Shown here piece by piece: positions 1 to 6,603 of a stretch of DNA of 22,072 nucleotides (its first letter is position 1; each line of letters starts with the position of its first letter). A program made the translations under genes and the position numbers. The stretch comes from Anaerolinea thermophila (GTDB taxonomy: Bacteria; Chloroflexota; Anaerolineae; Anaerolineales; Villigracilaceae). Below the pieces are notes generated by a model, which saw nothing but the letters and a program-made list of their open reading frames with translations, was not told the DNA's origin and ran no database searches. The stretch lies in the NCBI GenBank assembly GCA_022729775.1, contig DZBA01000012.1, positions 1 to 22,072 of the forward strand. Direction: 5' to 3'.

Positions 1-1124
1 AGCGAGTTGATGATTTGCGTCACGCTGTCGGCGGCGGGCTTCTCTACAATGTAATGCTTGTTGAACAAGCGGCGCAGTTTATCGTGCAGCGCTTCCGCAG
101 CCATCACGTTCACGCCGTTTTCATTCGCCCACTTTGCCACGCTCCCATCGGCGGGGACTTCTTTCACCTTGCCTTTTTCATCTTCATAAGTCGTCGTCTC
201 GCGATTCATCGCGCGGAACTCTGCAAACCAGGTTTCGTGGAAAGTCGTATACAGCGCATTCAAAATCGTCGGGGTCGTGTCGCGCAGATTCAACTCGCGC
301 GAGAGCATTTCAACGTCAGCGGATGAAATATCCGCCATCGCGATTTCCAAATGGAAGTCGGGATTCTGTCCGCGAATGGTCGCGCCGCCACCCAAGCCCA
401 CCACGTTAATCTTCGACTTGAATTTTGTCTTCAACCCGATGACGCTTTTCTTCGTATCCGAAGCGACATCGTCAAAGCCGTATTCGTTGTGCATATCGAG
501 GACAAGCACAGAAGCCTTGTTGTGATTCATCAAGCCCGCGAGGACAAGCCGCGTCAAAAACGATTTGCCCGTGCCAGTCGCGCCGAACACGCCCGATGAA
601 CGCTGCACGAACTTATCGAGGTTGACGCACACGGGATGTCCCTGCTCGCGGGTGTAACCGATGATGAAATTGCCATCTTTATCGGGGTCACCGAAAATCC
701 CCGCGATGTGTTCAGGCTTTGCCATCTCGACGGGCGTATGGTGCGGCGGGACTGTCTTCACGGGAATCGGATTCGGGTCAACGGGATTCTCCACCTTCCA
801 AAGCGGATACGCGGGCGAATCCAATGCGGGACCAATATCCTGCATCAGCGCGGGGAGAATTTCCAAATTCGTATAAAGAGTCTGCCCGTGAAGCGCCTGC
901 GCAATTTTGGGCGGAAAGCGTTCTTCGGTCTGCTCATCTGCAAAGCGCGGATCAGTTGCGCCGAGTTGAATATCGGTCACAAGTCCGTAATAACGCCAGT
1001 TTGAATTTTGCATGACGACAAACGCGCCTTCCTGAACTTCCTGCGCCTTGACAGTCAACCGCGCGCGGAACGATTCTTTAAGTCCGCCGCTGACGATATA
1101 TCCGATGGATTCGTTTTTGTTCAT
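1..1124 (-). CDS. HerA-like ATPase (DUF87/HAS-barrel), 3' part missing at window edge
   Basis: Reading the minus strand from the ATG at 1124 gives 374 open codons that run off the left edge, so the C-terminus is absent. The N-terminus (MNKNESIGYI, then a beta-rich stretch to about residue 95) fits a HAS-barrel. A Walker A motif GATGTGKS lies at residues 181-188, followed by a Walker B-like strand VLVLDMHNEYG (D210, E214). This order is typical of HerA/VirB4-like hexameric DNA translocases, which in archaea and some bacteria work with the NurA nuclease in end resection. The start has a good Shine-Dalgarno, AAGGAG, about 8 nt upstream (complement of 1131-1136). No nurA gene is seen, but the downstream side of the gene is outside the window. 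It is transcribed away from coaBC across a 340-bp repeat-rich gap. The ATPase fold is certain; the exact cellular role is inferred. Confidence 0.85.
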   Translation of the reverse strand, partial: MNKNESIGYIVSGGLKESFRARLTVKAQEVQEGAFVVMQNSNWRYYGLVTDIQLGATDPRFADEQTEERFPPKIAQALHGQTLYTNLEILPALMQDIGPALDSPAYPLWKVENPVDPNPIPVKTVPPHHTPVEMAKPEHIAGIFGDPDKDGNFIIGYTREQGHPVCVNLDKFVQRSSGVFGATGTGKSFLTRLVLAGLMNHNKASVLVLDMHNEYGFDDVASDTKKSVIGLKTKFKSKINVVGLGGGATIRGQNPDFHLEIAMADISSADVEMLSRELNLRDTTPTILNALYTTFHETWFAEFRAMNRETTTYEDEKGKVKEVPADGSVAKWANENGVNVMAAEALHDKLRRLFNKHYIVEKPAADSVTQIINS

Positions 1125-1188
1125 AAATTCGCTCCTTGTCATTGCTCCAAGTTTACCCCGTCCCGCGCATTTTGTGTACATTTGTTCT

Positions 1189-1310
1189 GATAAGTATGCA
1201 CGCAAAACATGCCAGGGATGGATTCGAACGCTTCGCGTCCTGACTTTCGAGGCAAAATCGGGAGATTTTGCAGTCCCAGGTGACAACCTTTGCGTGCACA
1301 CTCTGATAGC
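1189..1310. repeat. imperfect palindromic intergenic repeat with a central hairpin
   Basis: Two arms face each other: agtatgcacgcaaa at 1193-1206 and tttgcgtgcacact at 1289-1302 (13 of 14 positions complementary). Similarity continues weakly inward and outward. Inside lies a perfect 8-bp hairpin, GCAAAATC (1252-1259) with loop GGGA and GATTTTGC (1264-1271). No reading frame here looks like a gene. It may be a non-autonomous palindromic element. No flanking target duplication was found, so its mobility is conjecture. Confidence 0.5.
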
Positions 1311-1350
1311 AACGTGACTGTCGCTGTCACGCTCCAAGCATGACCTACGT
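1311..1350 (-). repeat. palindromic dispersed repeat, copy 1 (partial)
   Basis: Read on the minus strand this begins ACGTAGGTCATGCTTGGAGC and continues to a GTCACGTT end. It matches the first arm of the longer element at 6338-6403, including the flanking GAAAACGTAGGTCA. It folds as GTCATGC/GCGTGAC (one G-T pair). A second short stem, CGTGAC/GTCACG, is formed by 1313-1318 and 1326-1331. The second arm is lost or degenerate after GTCACGTT. Together with the palindrome at 1189-1310 it fills most of the 1125-1464 gap; otherwise that gap holds only the coaBC promoter. Confidence 0.6.
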
Positions 1351-1449
1351 TTTCACCATCTCGGCAGGCTCAAATACTCGGCGGTAAAAACCACAGGCAA
1401 GCCCATAAATTCGCATACAAACCGTAGGACATTCCTTTCCCCATGCGGG

Positions 1450-1455
1450 TATAAT
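1450..1455 (+). promoter_or_regulatory. -10 box (TATAAT) of a leaderless-type coaBC promoter
   Basis: A perfect TATAAT ends 9 nt before the coaBC ATG, and no Shine-Dalgarno lies between. Transcription would start about at the ATG, implying a leaderless or nearly leaderless mRNA. No good -35 box is visible at 17 bp (GGACAT). Confidence 0.55.
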
Positions 1456-1464
1456 TTATCATAT

Positions 1465-2670
1465 ATGTCCATTCTCACCAACAAACACATCCTGCTTGGC
1501 GTCACAGGCTCGATAGCGGCGTATAAATCCGCAGACCTTGCCTCCAAGTTGACTCAGGCGGGCGCGCAAGTAGATGTCATCCTCACCGGTGCCGCGCAAA
1601 AATTCATCACGCCGCTCACCTTTCAATCGGTGACGGGATGCCGCGCTTATGTGGATGCAGACCTGTGGGGGAATGAAGCGCATGTTTTACACGTCACGCT
1701 CGGAAAAACCGCAGACCTTATTGTCATTGCGCCATGCACGGCAAACACCATTGCCAAACTTGCAAACGGCAGCGCGGATGATTTATTGAGCATCACATCG
1801 CTCGCGGCGACTTGTCCCATGTTGATTGCGCCCGCAATGGATGGTGGAATGTTCGACGCGCCCGCAACGCAGGAAAATCTCGCGCGGATAAAATCGCGCG
1901 GCGCGGTGGCGGTCGGTCCCGCGCAGGGACATCTCGCATCGGGGTTGAGCGGCGCAGGTCGCATGATCGAACCCGCAGAAATTTTTGGTCATATCAGAAT
2001 CGCATTGGGGCGCGGCGAAAGACTCGCGCGCAAAAAAGTTGTAGTCACCGCGGGCGGCACGCAAGAAGCGCTCGACCCGGTGCGCATCATCACCAACCAC
2101 TCATCGGGCAGACAGGGATACGCGCTGGCGCAAGCCGCGCTCGACGCGGGCGCGGAAGTTTGCCTCATCACCACGCCCACATGCTTAACCCCGCCCGTTG
2201 GCGCGCGCGTGGTTCACGTCAAAAGCGCGGAAGAAATGTTGAGCGCGGTTTTGAACGAATCCGCCGACGCGCTCATCATGGCGGCTGCGGCTGCGGATTT
2301 TCGTCCGAAGCATGTTGCAAAAGAGAAGATGAAAAAACGCGACGGCATTCCGCAAATCGAATTGGAATCCGCGCCCGATATTTTGAAGACGCTCTCGAAT
2401 GTCAACGCGGATAAATCGAAGTACCGCGCGGTGATTGGTTTCGCGGCAGAAAGCAAAAACCTGCTGGAAAACGCCCGCGAAAAATTAAGTTCGAAAAAGT
2501 TGGATTTCATCGCCGCCAACGACATCTCTTCAACAGACGCGGGGTTTGCCGTGGAAACAAACCGCGTGACGTTATTGTTTGCAGATGGGACAAGGGAAAG
2601 CCTGCCGTTGATGAGCAAATCAGAAACGGCGGAAAGAATCATCGAACACATCTCAAAGTTGCTGGAGTAA
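1465..2670 (+). CDS. coaBC: bifunctional phosphopantothenoylcysteine decarboxylase / phosphopantothenate-cysteine ligase
   Basis: This 401-aa protein should carry out two steps of coenzyme A synthesis: joining 4'-phosphopantothenate to cysteine (CoaB, C-terminal) and FMN-dependent decarboxylation to 4'-phosphopantetheine (CoaC, N-terminal). The CoaC domain (about 1-185) shows the flavin-binding start GVTGSIAAYKSADL, the catalytic His in VLHVTLG (H76) and the PAM and GRM motifs. The CoaB domain (about 188-401) shows VVVTAGGTQEALDPVR, the ITNHSSG motif with N211, AAAADFRP and a KMKKRDG lysine patch (K290/K291). Length is normal for CoaBC. Two CoaC residues differ from E. coli: PAMD (D126) where E. 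coli has PAMN, and ASG (S159) where E. coli has the catalytic Cys158. A metallophosphoesterase starts 2 nt after the stop. The promoter is of leaderless type. Confidence 0.95.
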   Translation: MSILTNKHILLGVTGSIAAYKSADLASKLTQAGAQVDVILTGAAQKFITPLTFQSVTGCRAYVDADLWGNEAHVLHVTLGKTADLIVIAPCTANTIAKLANGSADDLLSITSLAATCPMLIAPAMDGGMFDAPATQENLARIKSRGAVAVGPAQGHLASGLSGAGRMIEPAEIFGHIRIALGRGERLARKKVVVTAGGTQEALDPVRIITNHSSGRQGYALAQAALDAGAEVCLITTPTCLTPPVGARVVHVKSAEEMLSAVLNESADALIMAAAAADFRPKHVAKEKMKKRDGIPQIELESAPDILKTLSNVNADKSKYRAVIGFAAESKNLLENAREKLSSKKLDFIAANDISSTDAGFAVETNRVTLLFADGTRESLPLMSKSETAERIIEHISKLLE

Positions 2671-2672
2671 AT

Positions 2673-3404
2673 ATGCGCGTTTTAGTCATTTCGGATGTTC
2701 ATGCAAATTACACCGCGCTCGAAGCGGTATTGACCGATGCCGGTCAAGTGGATGAGACCTGGTGCCTCGGAGACCTTGTCGGGTATGGTCCCGACCCCAA
2801 TGTAGTGGTGGAGATGATGAGCGAAATTCCCAACCTGACTTGTATGATGGGAAATCATGATTCCGCCGCAACCGGCAATGTCGCGCTCGAAAGTTTCAAT
2901 GGCGATGCGCGCCGCTCCCTGCTGCATCATGAAAAAGTATTGACCGCCACGAACATGGATTTTTTGCGCACGCTTTCTTCAAAGGCTTTGGTGCGCGGAG
3001 ACGTCACGCTTGCGCATGGCAGCCCGCGCGACCCGTTGTGGGAATATATTTTAAACTCGCTCTCGGCGCGCATCAATTTTGACCATTTTGATACGCAGCT
3101 GTGTTTTGTGGGACATTCGCACATCCAATGTATGTTCGAACTGATCGAGCAAACAGACCGCGTGAATTTGCGTCAAACCGTCCCCGACGAACCGATCAAA
3201 CTCAACTCAAAATTAATTCTTAATCCAGGTTCAGTAGGGCAGCCCCGCGACCGCGACCCGCGCTCCGCGTACGCCATTTACGACTCGGAAGCAAAAACAT
3301 GGATGCCTCGCCGCGCGGAGTATAACATCCCCGAAGTGCAGCAGCGCATCCGCGAGATGAAACTGCCAGAGAAGCACGCCGTAAGAATTGCCGAAGGCTG
3401 GTAA
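2673..3404 (+). CDS. calcineurin-like metallophosphoesterase (YfcE/MJ0936-type)
   Basis: The 243-aa product has the full dinuclear metal site of the metallophosphoesterase fold: DVH (D8, H10), GDLVGYGPDP (D34), GNHD (N61, H62), LAHGSP (H115) and GHSH (H148, H150). The small single-domain form with GYGPDP belongs to the PF12850 group, whose members hydrolyse phosphodiesters or phosphomonoesters. The natural substrate cannot be told from sequence. It is cytoplasmic: no signal peptide is present. The ATG lies 2 nt after the coaBC stop, and the GGAG within the last coaBC codons can serve as its ribosome site, so translation is probably coupled. A link to CoA metabolism is possible from this pairing but not shown. 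Confidence 0.9.
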   Translation: MRVLVISDVHANYTALEAVLTDAGQVDETWCLGDLVGYGPDPNVVVEMMSEIPNLTCMMGNHDSAATGNVALESFNGDARRSLLHHEKVLTATNMDFLRTLSSKALVRGDVTLAHGSPRDPLWEYILNSLSARINFDHFDTQLCFVGHSHIQCMFELIEQTDRVNLRQTVPDEPIKLNSKLILNPGSVGQPRDRDPRSAYAIYDSEAKTWMPRRAEYNIPEVQQRIREMKLPEKHAVRIAEGW

Positions 3405-3422
3405 CAAACCGCGTCTTGTTTT

Positions 3423-3959
3423 ATGCTCAAGCCCACAGACTTGATTTTGGTGACTGTGATGAAATCGCCGCGCGATATGGAAATTGCGCGGCTGTTGGGC
3501 TGGTATCGCATCCCATTGCGGACAGCGCCCAAAGTCATCGCGGTGGATTACCTCGCGTTCTATCAACCTGCGTCATTCGGTGAAAAAGGCGGACGGATTG
3601 AATACATGGCGCAGGTCACAGGGCATGAACTGACCACGCGCGGGGAATTGCTGCGCGACGAAAAGAATCACCCGCGCGCGAATGAAGAATATTACAAGAT
3701 ACAACTTGGGGGCTTGGAGAAATTATCCCAGCCGATTACAACCGACAAATGGAAACGGCTGACGTTTTTGTATTCCACCGGCGAGTATTTGCTCAACGCG
3801 AAAAAGTTAAATGACTTGGTTGTCGAAGGAGAGGAAAGAAACCTGCTCTGGAAAAACCTGCGCGAGCGCGCCGAAAACGAGCAACTGTATAAAGTGGATT
3901 TGCCTTCAGTGGATATTCCGCCCGATGTGTTGATGGCGTTGTTGGGGATAAGGGAGTGA
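3423..3959 (+). CDS. conserved-looking protein of unknown function, 178 aa
   Basis: I do not recognise a named family. The protein opens LILVTVMKSPRDMEIARLLG, followed by a WYRIP segment and AVDYLAFYQPASFG. The middle contains HELTTRGELLRDE and a tyrosine-containing EEYYKIQLGGLEKL; the end is charged and helical, closing PPDVLMALLGIRE. There are no transmembrane segments and no cysteines, so it is probably cytoplasmic. Codon use matches its neighbours, and it follows the phosphoesterase by 18 nt on the same strand, suggesting a shared transcript. No clear Shine-Dalgarno precedes the ATG; the next in-frame ATG is codon 13. The many conserved-type aromatic and charged residues suggest a real enzyme or nucleic-acid-binding protein, but function is unassigned. 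Confidence 0.8.
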   Translation: MLKPTDLILVTVMKSPRDMEIARLLGWYRIPLRTAPKVIAVDYLAFYQPASFGEKGGRIEYMAQVTGHELTTRGELLRDEKNHPRANEEYYKIQLGGLEKLSQPITTDKWKRLTFLYSTGEYLLNAKKLNDLVVEGEERNLLWKNLRERAENEQLYKVDLPSVDIPPDVLMALLGIRE

Positions 3960-3975
3960 GGCAAAGATGAAAAGT

Positions 3976-4022
3976 TGCAAAGGTCAAAGGTGCAGAGGTG
4001 CAAAAGCGCAGAGGTATAGAGG
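3976..4022 (+). repeat. tandem octanucleotide repeat upstream of the four-helix-bundle gene
   Basis: Six consecutive units of 7-8 nt are visible: TGCAAAGG, TCAAAGG, TGCAGAGG, TGCAAAAG, CGCAGAGG and TATAGAGG (consensus TGCARAGG). The same kind of unit appears in the opposite orientation after the gene, at 4445-4476. Confidence 0.75.
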
Positions 4023-4055
4023 TTTATCATCTACAAATAAATTACTGGAGGAAAA

Positions 4056-4436
4056 ATGATTGAGAAAACAGACCGTACTGGAAAAGGGTTTCGGAAATTA
4101 ATCGTCTGGCAAAAAGCGCATCAACTGGTTTTGCTGGTTTACAAATTTACGGAAAAATTCCCCAAGCATGAATTATTTGGATTGACGAGTCAACTGCGCC
4201 GTGCGTGTGTTTCTGTCCCAGCCAACACAGCGGAAGGATATTCGTCCGGCGGAAAAGGTCAACTTGGGAGGTATTTGGATATTGCGCAAGGTTCGCTTGC
4301 CGAAGTAGAATATTACCTGATCCTCGCGCTGGACTTGAAGTACATCACGCAAGCGCAGTATGATCAAGCCGAATCATTGCGCGCCGAAACCGGATTCTTA
4401 CTTCACCGCCTGCAAGAATCCATTGGACGCAGATAA
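4056..4436 (+). CDS. four-helix-bundle protein (S23/IVS-type, TIGR02436 family)
   Basis: The 126-aa product matches the small four-helix-bundle family often called S23 ribosomal or 23S rRNA intervening-sequence protein. The signature is clear: FRKLIVWQKAHQL near residues 12-24, FPKHELFGLTSQLRRA (35-50), VPANTAEGYSSG (54-65) and AQGSLAEVEYYL (77-88). Family members form pentamers; the related Avd protein of diversity-generating retroelements binds nucleic acid and reverse transcriptase. No reverse transcriptase is nearby here. The ATG has a strong GGAGG (4047-4051). The gene sits in the middle of an otherwise co-directional series and is bracketed by octanucleotide repeats in opposite orientations, which looks like an inserted cassette. 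Function in this setting is unknown. Confidence 0.92.
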   Translation: MIEKTDRTGKGFRKLIVWQKAHQLVLLVYKFTEKFPKHELFGLTSQLRRACVSVPANTAEGYSSGGKGQLGRYLDIAQGSLAEVEYYLILALDLKYITQAQYDQAESLRAETGFLLHRLQESIGRR

Positions 4437-4444
4437 CTTTCATC

Positions 4445-4476
4445 CCTTTGCCCTTCTGTACCTTTGAACCTCTGGA
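4445..4476 (-). repeat. tandem octanucleotide repeat downstream, inverted relative to the upstream one
   Basis: Read on the minus strand there are four exact 8-nt steps: TCCAGAGG, TTCAAAGG, TACAGAAG and GGCAAAGG, of the same type as 3976-4022. Together the two blocks flank the four-helix-bundle gene like arms of an inverted repeat. On the plus strand the last unit ends CTCTGGA, so it supplies the GGAG that precedes the hydantoinase start codon. Confidence 0.7.
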
Positions 4477-4482
4477 GTAACC

Positions 4483-5895
4483 ATGCCTACCCTCATCAAA
4501 AACGGAACCCTCATCACCGCATCTGACACCTTTCAAGCCGATATATTGATCGAAGGCGAAACGATTTCGCAAATCGGTAAGGACTTGCCTCATCCCAGCG
4601 CGGAAGTGATTGACGCGGCGGGAAAATTGATCATGCCCGGCGGAATTGATCCGCATGTGCATTTGGATTTACCGATGTTCGGCACTGTCTCATCGGACGA
4701 TCATTACACCGGTCACAAAGCCGCGGCGTTTGGCGGCACGACCACCGCGATGGATTTTGTCGTGCAGGAAGACAAAGGCTTTGAATATTCAGTGGATGTG
4801 TGGCGCAAGATGTCGGAGAAAGCCGCGATTGATTATTCCTTCCACATGAATTTGACCAAGTTTGATGACAAGATTGCAAAGGACATTCCCAACTTAATGA
4901 AAATGGGAGTCCAAACGCTGAAAGTGTTCACCGCCTACAACGGCAAACTCCGCCTCGATGATGGCGGTATCTTCAAGGCATTGAGAATTGCCAAAGAGAA
5001 CGGCATGTTGATTATGGCGCACTGTGAAAACGGCGACGTGATTGAGCCTTTCATCGCGGATGCGCTCGCGGCGGGACATACGACTCCCGAATGGCACGCG
5101 CTCACCCGTCCCAAGTGGGGCGCGGTGGAATCCAGCCTGCGCATGGCAGCGATGGCAGAGCAGGCAGATTCGCCCGTGTACATCGTCCACATGAACGCGG
5201 GCGGCGAAGTGGATATGCTCAAATATGCGCGCGAGCGCGGAGTCAAAGTGATGGGCGAGACCTGTCCGCCGTATCTCTTTTTCTCGGTGGACAACCTGCG
5301 CCAGCCCGACGGCGCAAAGTGGATTTGCTCGCCCCCAATGCGCGACAAAGAAGACAACGCGCGGCTGTGGAAAGGCTTGCACGAAAACACGTTACAAACC
5401 ATCGGCACGGATCATTGTCCGTTTTTCTTCGATGGCACAAAGCCGATTATGTATGAAGGTAAGGAAGTGAAGATCGCGGGCAAAGAACTCGGCAAGGATA
5501 ACTTCACCAAAATCCCCAACGGCTTGCCCGGCATTCAAGACCGCCTGCCCATCATGTGGACGTATGGAGTCCGCGCGGGACATATCACCGCGAATCAATT
5601 TGTCGCATATAACTGCACGAACCCCGCAAAAATTTTCGGCTTGTATCCGAAGAAGGGCGCGCTCATCCCCGGCGCGGATGCGGACATTGCAATTTGGGAT
5701 CCCGAAAAGAAAATCAAATACGGCGTGGCACACTCCCACCAGCGCACCGATTACAACTTATACGAAGGCTGGGAAATTGTGGGCTACCCCGAAAAAGTCT
5801 TCCTGCGCGGAAAGATGATCGTGGATGGCGAGCGCTGGCTCGGTAAATCTGGCGACGGGCAATATCTCAAGCGCGGCATCGGCGAAATTTTATAA
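4483..5895 (+). CDS. hydA: dihydropyrimidinase / D-hydantoinase
   Basis: This 470-aa amidohydrolase opens the cyclic diamide ring of dihydropyrimidines or 5-substituted hydantoins, giving N-carbamoyl amino acids. It shows the full cyclic amidohydrolase metal site: GGIDPHVH (H58, H60), the lysine that becomes carboxylated in TLKVFTAY (K147), MAHCEN (H180), YIVHMNAGG (H236) and TIGTDHCPF (D310). The N- and C-terminal beta-sandwich parts (LIKNGTLITASD and GADADIAIWDPEK) are present and length is normal for the family. GGAG lies 7 nt before the ATG, within the end of the upstream octamer repeat. The next gene, a carbonic-anhydrase-like protein, starts 5 nt after the stop. No carbamoylase or racemase is visible, so the preferred substrate is open; the stop-to-start spacing suggests cotranscription with the carbonic-anhydrase-like gene. 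Confidence 0.94.
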   Translation: MPTLIKNGTLITASDTFQADILIEGETISQIGKDLPHPSAEVIDAAGKLIMPGGIDPHVHLDLPMFGTVSSDDHYTGHKAAAFGGTTTAMDFVVQEDKGFEYSVDVWRKMSEKAAIDYSFHMNLTKFDDKIAKDIPNLMKMGVQTLKVFTAYNGKLRLDDGGIFKALRIAKENGMLIMAHCENGDVIEPFIADALAAGHTTPEWHALTRPKWGAVESSLRMAAMAEQADSPVYIVHMNAGGEVDMLKYARERGVKVMGETCPPYLFFSVDNLRQPDGAKWICSPPMRDKEDNARLWKGLHENTLQTIGTDHCPFFFDGTKPIMYEGKEVKIAGKELGKDNFTKIPNGLPGIQDRLPIMWTYGVRAGHITANQFVAYNCTNPAKIFGLYPKKGALIPGADADIAIWDPEKKIKYGVAHSHQRTDYNLYEGWEIVGYPEKVFLRGKMIVDGERWLGKSGDGQYLKRGIGEIL

Positions 5896-5900
5896 ACACC

Positions 5901-6278
5901 ATGCCGTCTAAAAAAAATCTCATTCACTGTGACGCGCTTGTTGTGCATTGCATGGACTACCGCCTGCAAAAATTCCTCCAGCCGTGGATCACTGTCCGCT
6001 TTGGATATGACAATTTCGATATTATTTCCCTTGCGGGCAGCGTGCATGATTATGAGATGGTGTTGAAGTACGCGCAGCTCGCTGTGCAAGTTCACGACAT
6101 CAAAACCGTCTGCCTGATCAACCATGAAGATTGCCGCGCTTACGGACGTGCCGGCACTTACAAGCGGCATGTCCACGATTTAAAAGACGCGCGAAAAAAA
6201 ATCCAAGCGTTGTTTCCCCACCTTAAAGTCGAGACATTTTATTTGCGCCTCGATGGCGTATTTGAGTTTGTTGCATAG
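5901..6278 (+). CDS. small beta-carbonic-anhydrase-like zinc protein
   Basis: The 125-aa protein carries the beta-carbonic anhydrase zinc site: VVHCMDYRL (C17 ligand with the D19/R21 dyad) and LINHEDCRAYG (H75 and C78 ligands). It is much shorter than classical beta-CAs (about 200 aa), lacking the N-terminal helices, and belongs to a small-form group whose activity is often unproven. It would interconvert CO2 and bicarbonate if active. The ATG is 5 nt after the hydantoinase stop with no good Shine-Dalgarno. An attractive but unproven link is handling CO2/bicarbonate released when carbamoyl products are degraded. A diverged copy of its 3' end remains at 6539-6601. Confidence 0.85.
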   Translation: MPSKKNLIHCDALVVHCMDYRLQKFLQPWITVRFGYDNFDIISLAGSVHDYEMVLKYAQLAVQVHDIKTVCLINHEDCRAYGRAGTYKRHVHDLKDARKKIQALFPHLKVETFYLRLDGVFEFVA

Positions 6279-6337
6279 GCACAACGGACAATATCAAAAA
6301 CGCGGCCGCATGGACAACTGATATGAAAATAGGGTTT

Positions 6338-6403
6338 CGTAGGTCATGCTTGTAGCATGACGCTCTCGCGGGAGTAACCGTCACGTTACAAACGTGACCT
6401 ACG
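6338..6403. repeat. palindromic dispersed repeat, copy 2 (complete, two nested hairpins)
   Basis: The element starts CGTAGGTCATGC and ends ACGTGACCTACG; its two ends are inverted copies of each other over 23 nt (19 identical). Each arm is itself a hairpin: GTCATGC/GCATGAC on the left and GTCACGTT/AACGTGAC on the right. The stems differ in sequence but both pair. A partial copy is at 1311-1350. No coding potential is evident. It lies in the 6279-6603 gap, which holds no complete gene. Confidence 0.7.
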
Positions 6404-6503
6404 TTTTTCATCCTTCGGGGTGAACTTTGTTCATGAATACTCTGTGGTTCAAAAAAGTGCGCAACCTATTCCTGACCATTACAAAAACCTCTTATTTTGC
6501 TCC

Positions 6504-6523
6504 GCCAGATTGCCAAATCTGGC
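6504..6523. repeat. short perfect hairpin
   Basis: GCCAGATT and AATCTGGC pair over 8 bp with loop GCCA. There is no T-run on either side, so it is a poor intrinsic terminator. It lies just upstream of the carbonic-anhydrase gene remnant and may mark the edge of an old rearrangement. Confidence 0.5.
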
Positions 6524-6538
6524 AGGTTTTGGCGACAA

Positions 6539-6601
6539 CCGCACCTTGAAGTAGACACCTATTATTTACACCTCGACGGCACGTTTGAGCAGAATTCGTA
6601 A
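6539..6601 (+). pseudogene. 3' remnant of a second carbonic-anhydrase-like gene
   Basis: Codons 6539-6598 read PHLEVDTYYLHLDGTFEQNS and then stop (TAA 6599-6601). This closely matches the C-terminus of the intact gene at 5901-6278 (PHLKVETFYLRLDGVFEFVA). The DNA is also similar over this stretch but clearly diverged, so it is an old paralogue rather than a recent duplication. The rest of the gene is missing; upstream sequence is a hairpin and unrelated intergenic DNA. The likely history is a tandem pair in which the second copy was mostly deleted. Confidence 0.7.
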
Positions 6602-6603
6602 TT

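Noticed and set aside
1211..1242. tRNA-like T-arm (GGATTCGAACGC) suggesting a tRNA gene on the minus strand
   Set aside because: The bases around TTCGAAT do not form a 5-bp T stem and no acceptor, D or anticodon stems can be drawn; the similarity is limited to the loop.
15..1317. Several plus-strand open frames of 60-120 codons over the herA-like gene
   Set aside because: They are shadows of the minus-strand ATPase frame, with no domain similarity and no ribosome sites.
3976..4022. CRISPR-like array because of regularly repeated units
   Set aside because: The units are 8 nt, directly tandem, with no spacers and no cas genes; this is a simple tandem repeat.
6223..6411. 62-codon minus-strand open frame across the palindromic repeat
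   Set aside because: It spans the end of the carbonic-anhydrase-like gene and the hairpin repeat, with no homology or ribosome site.
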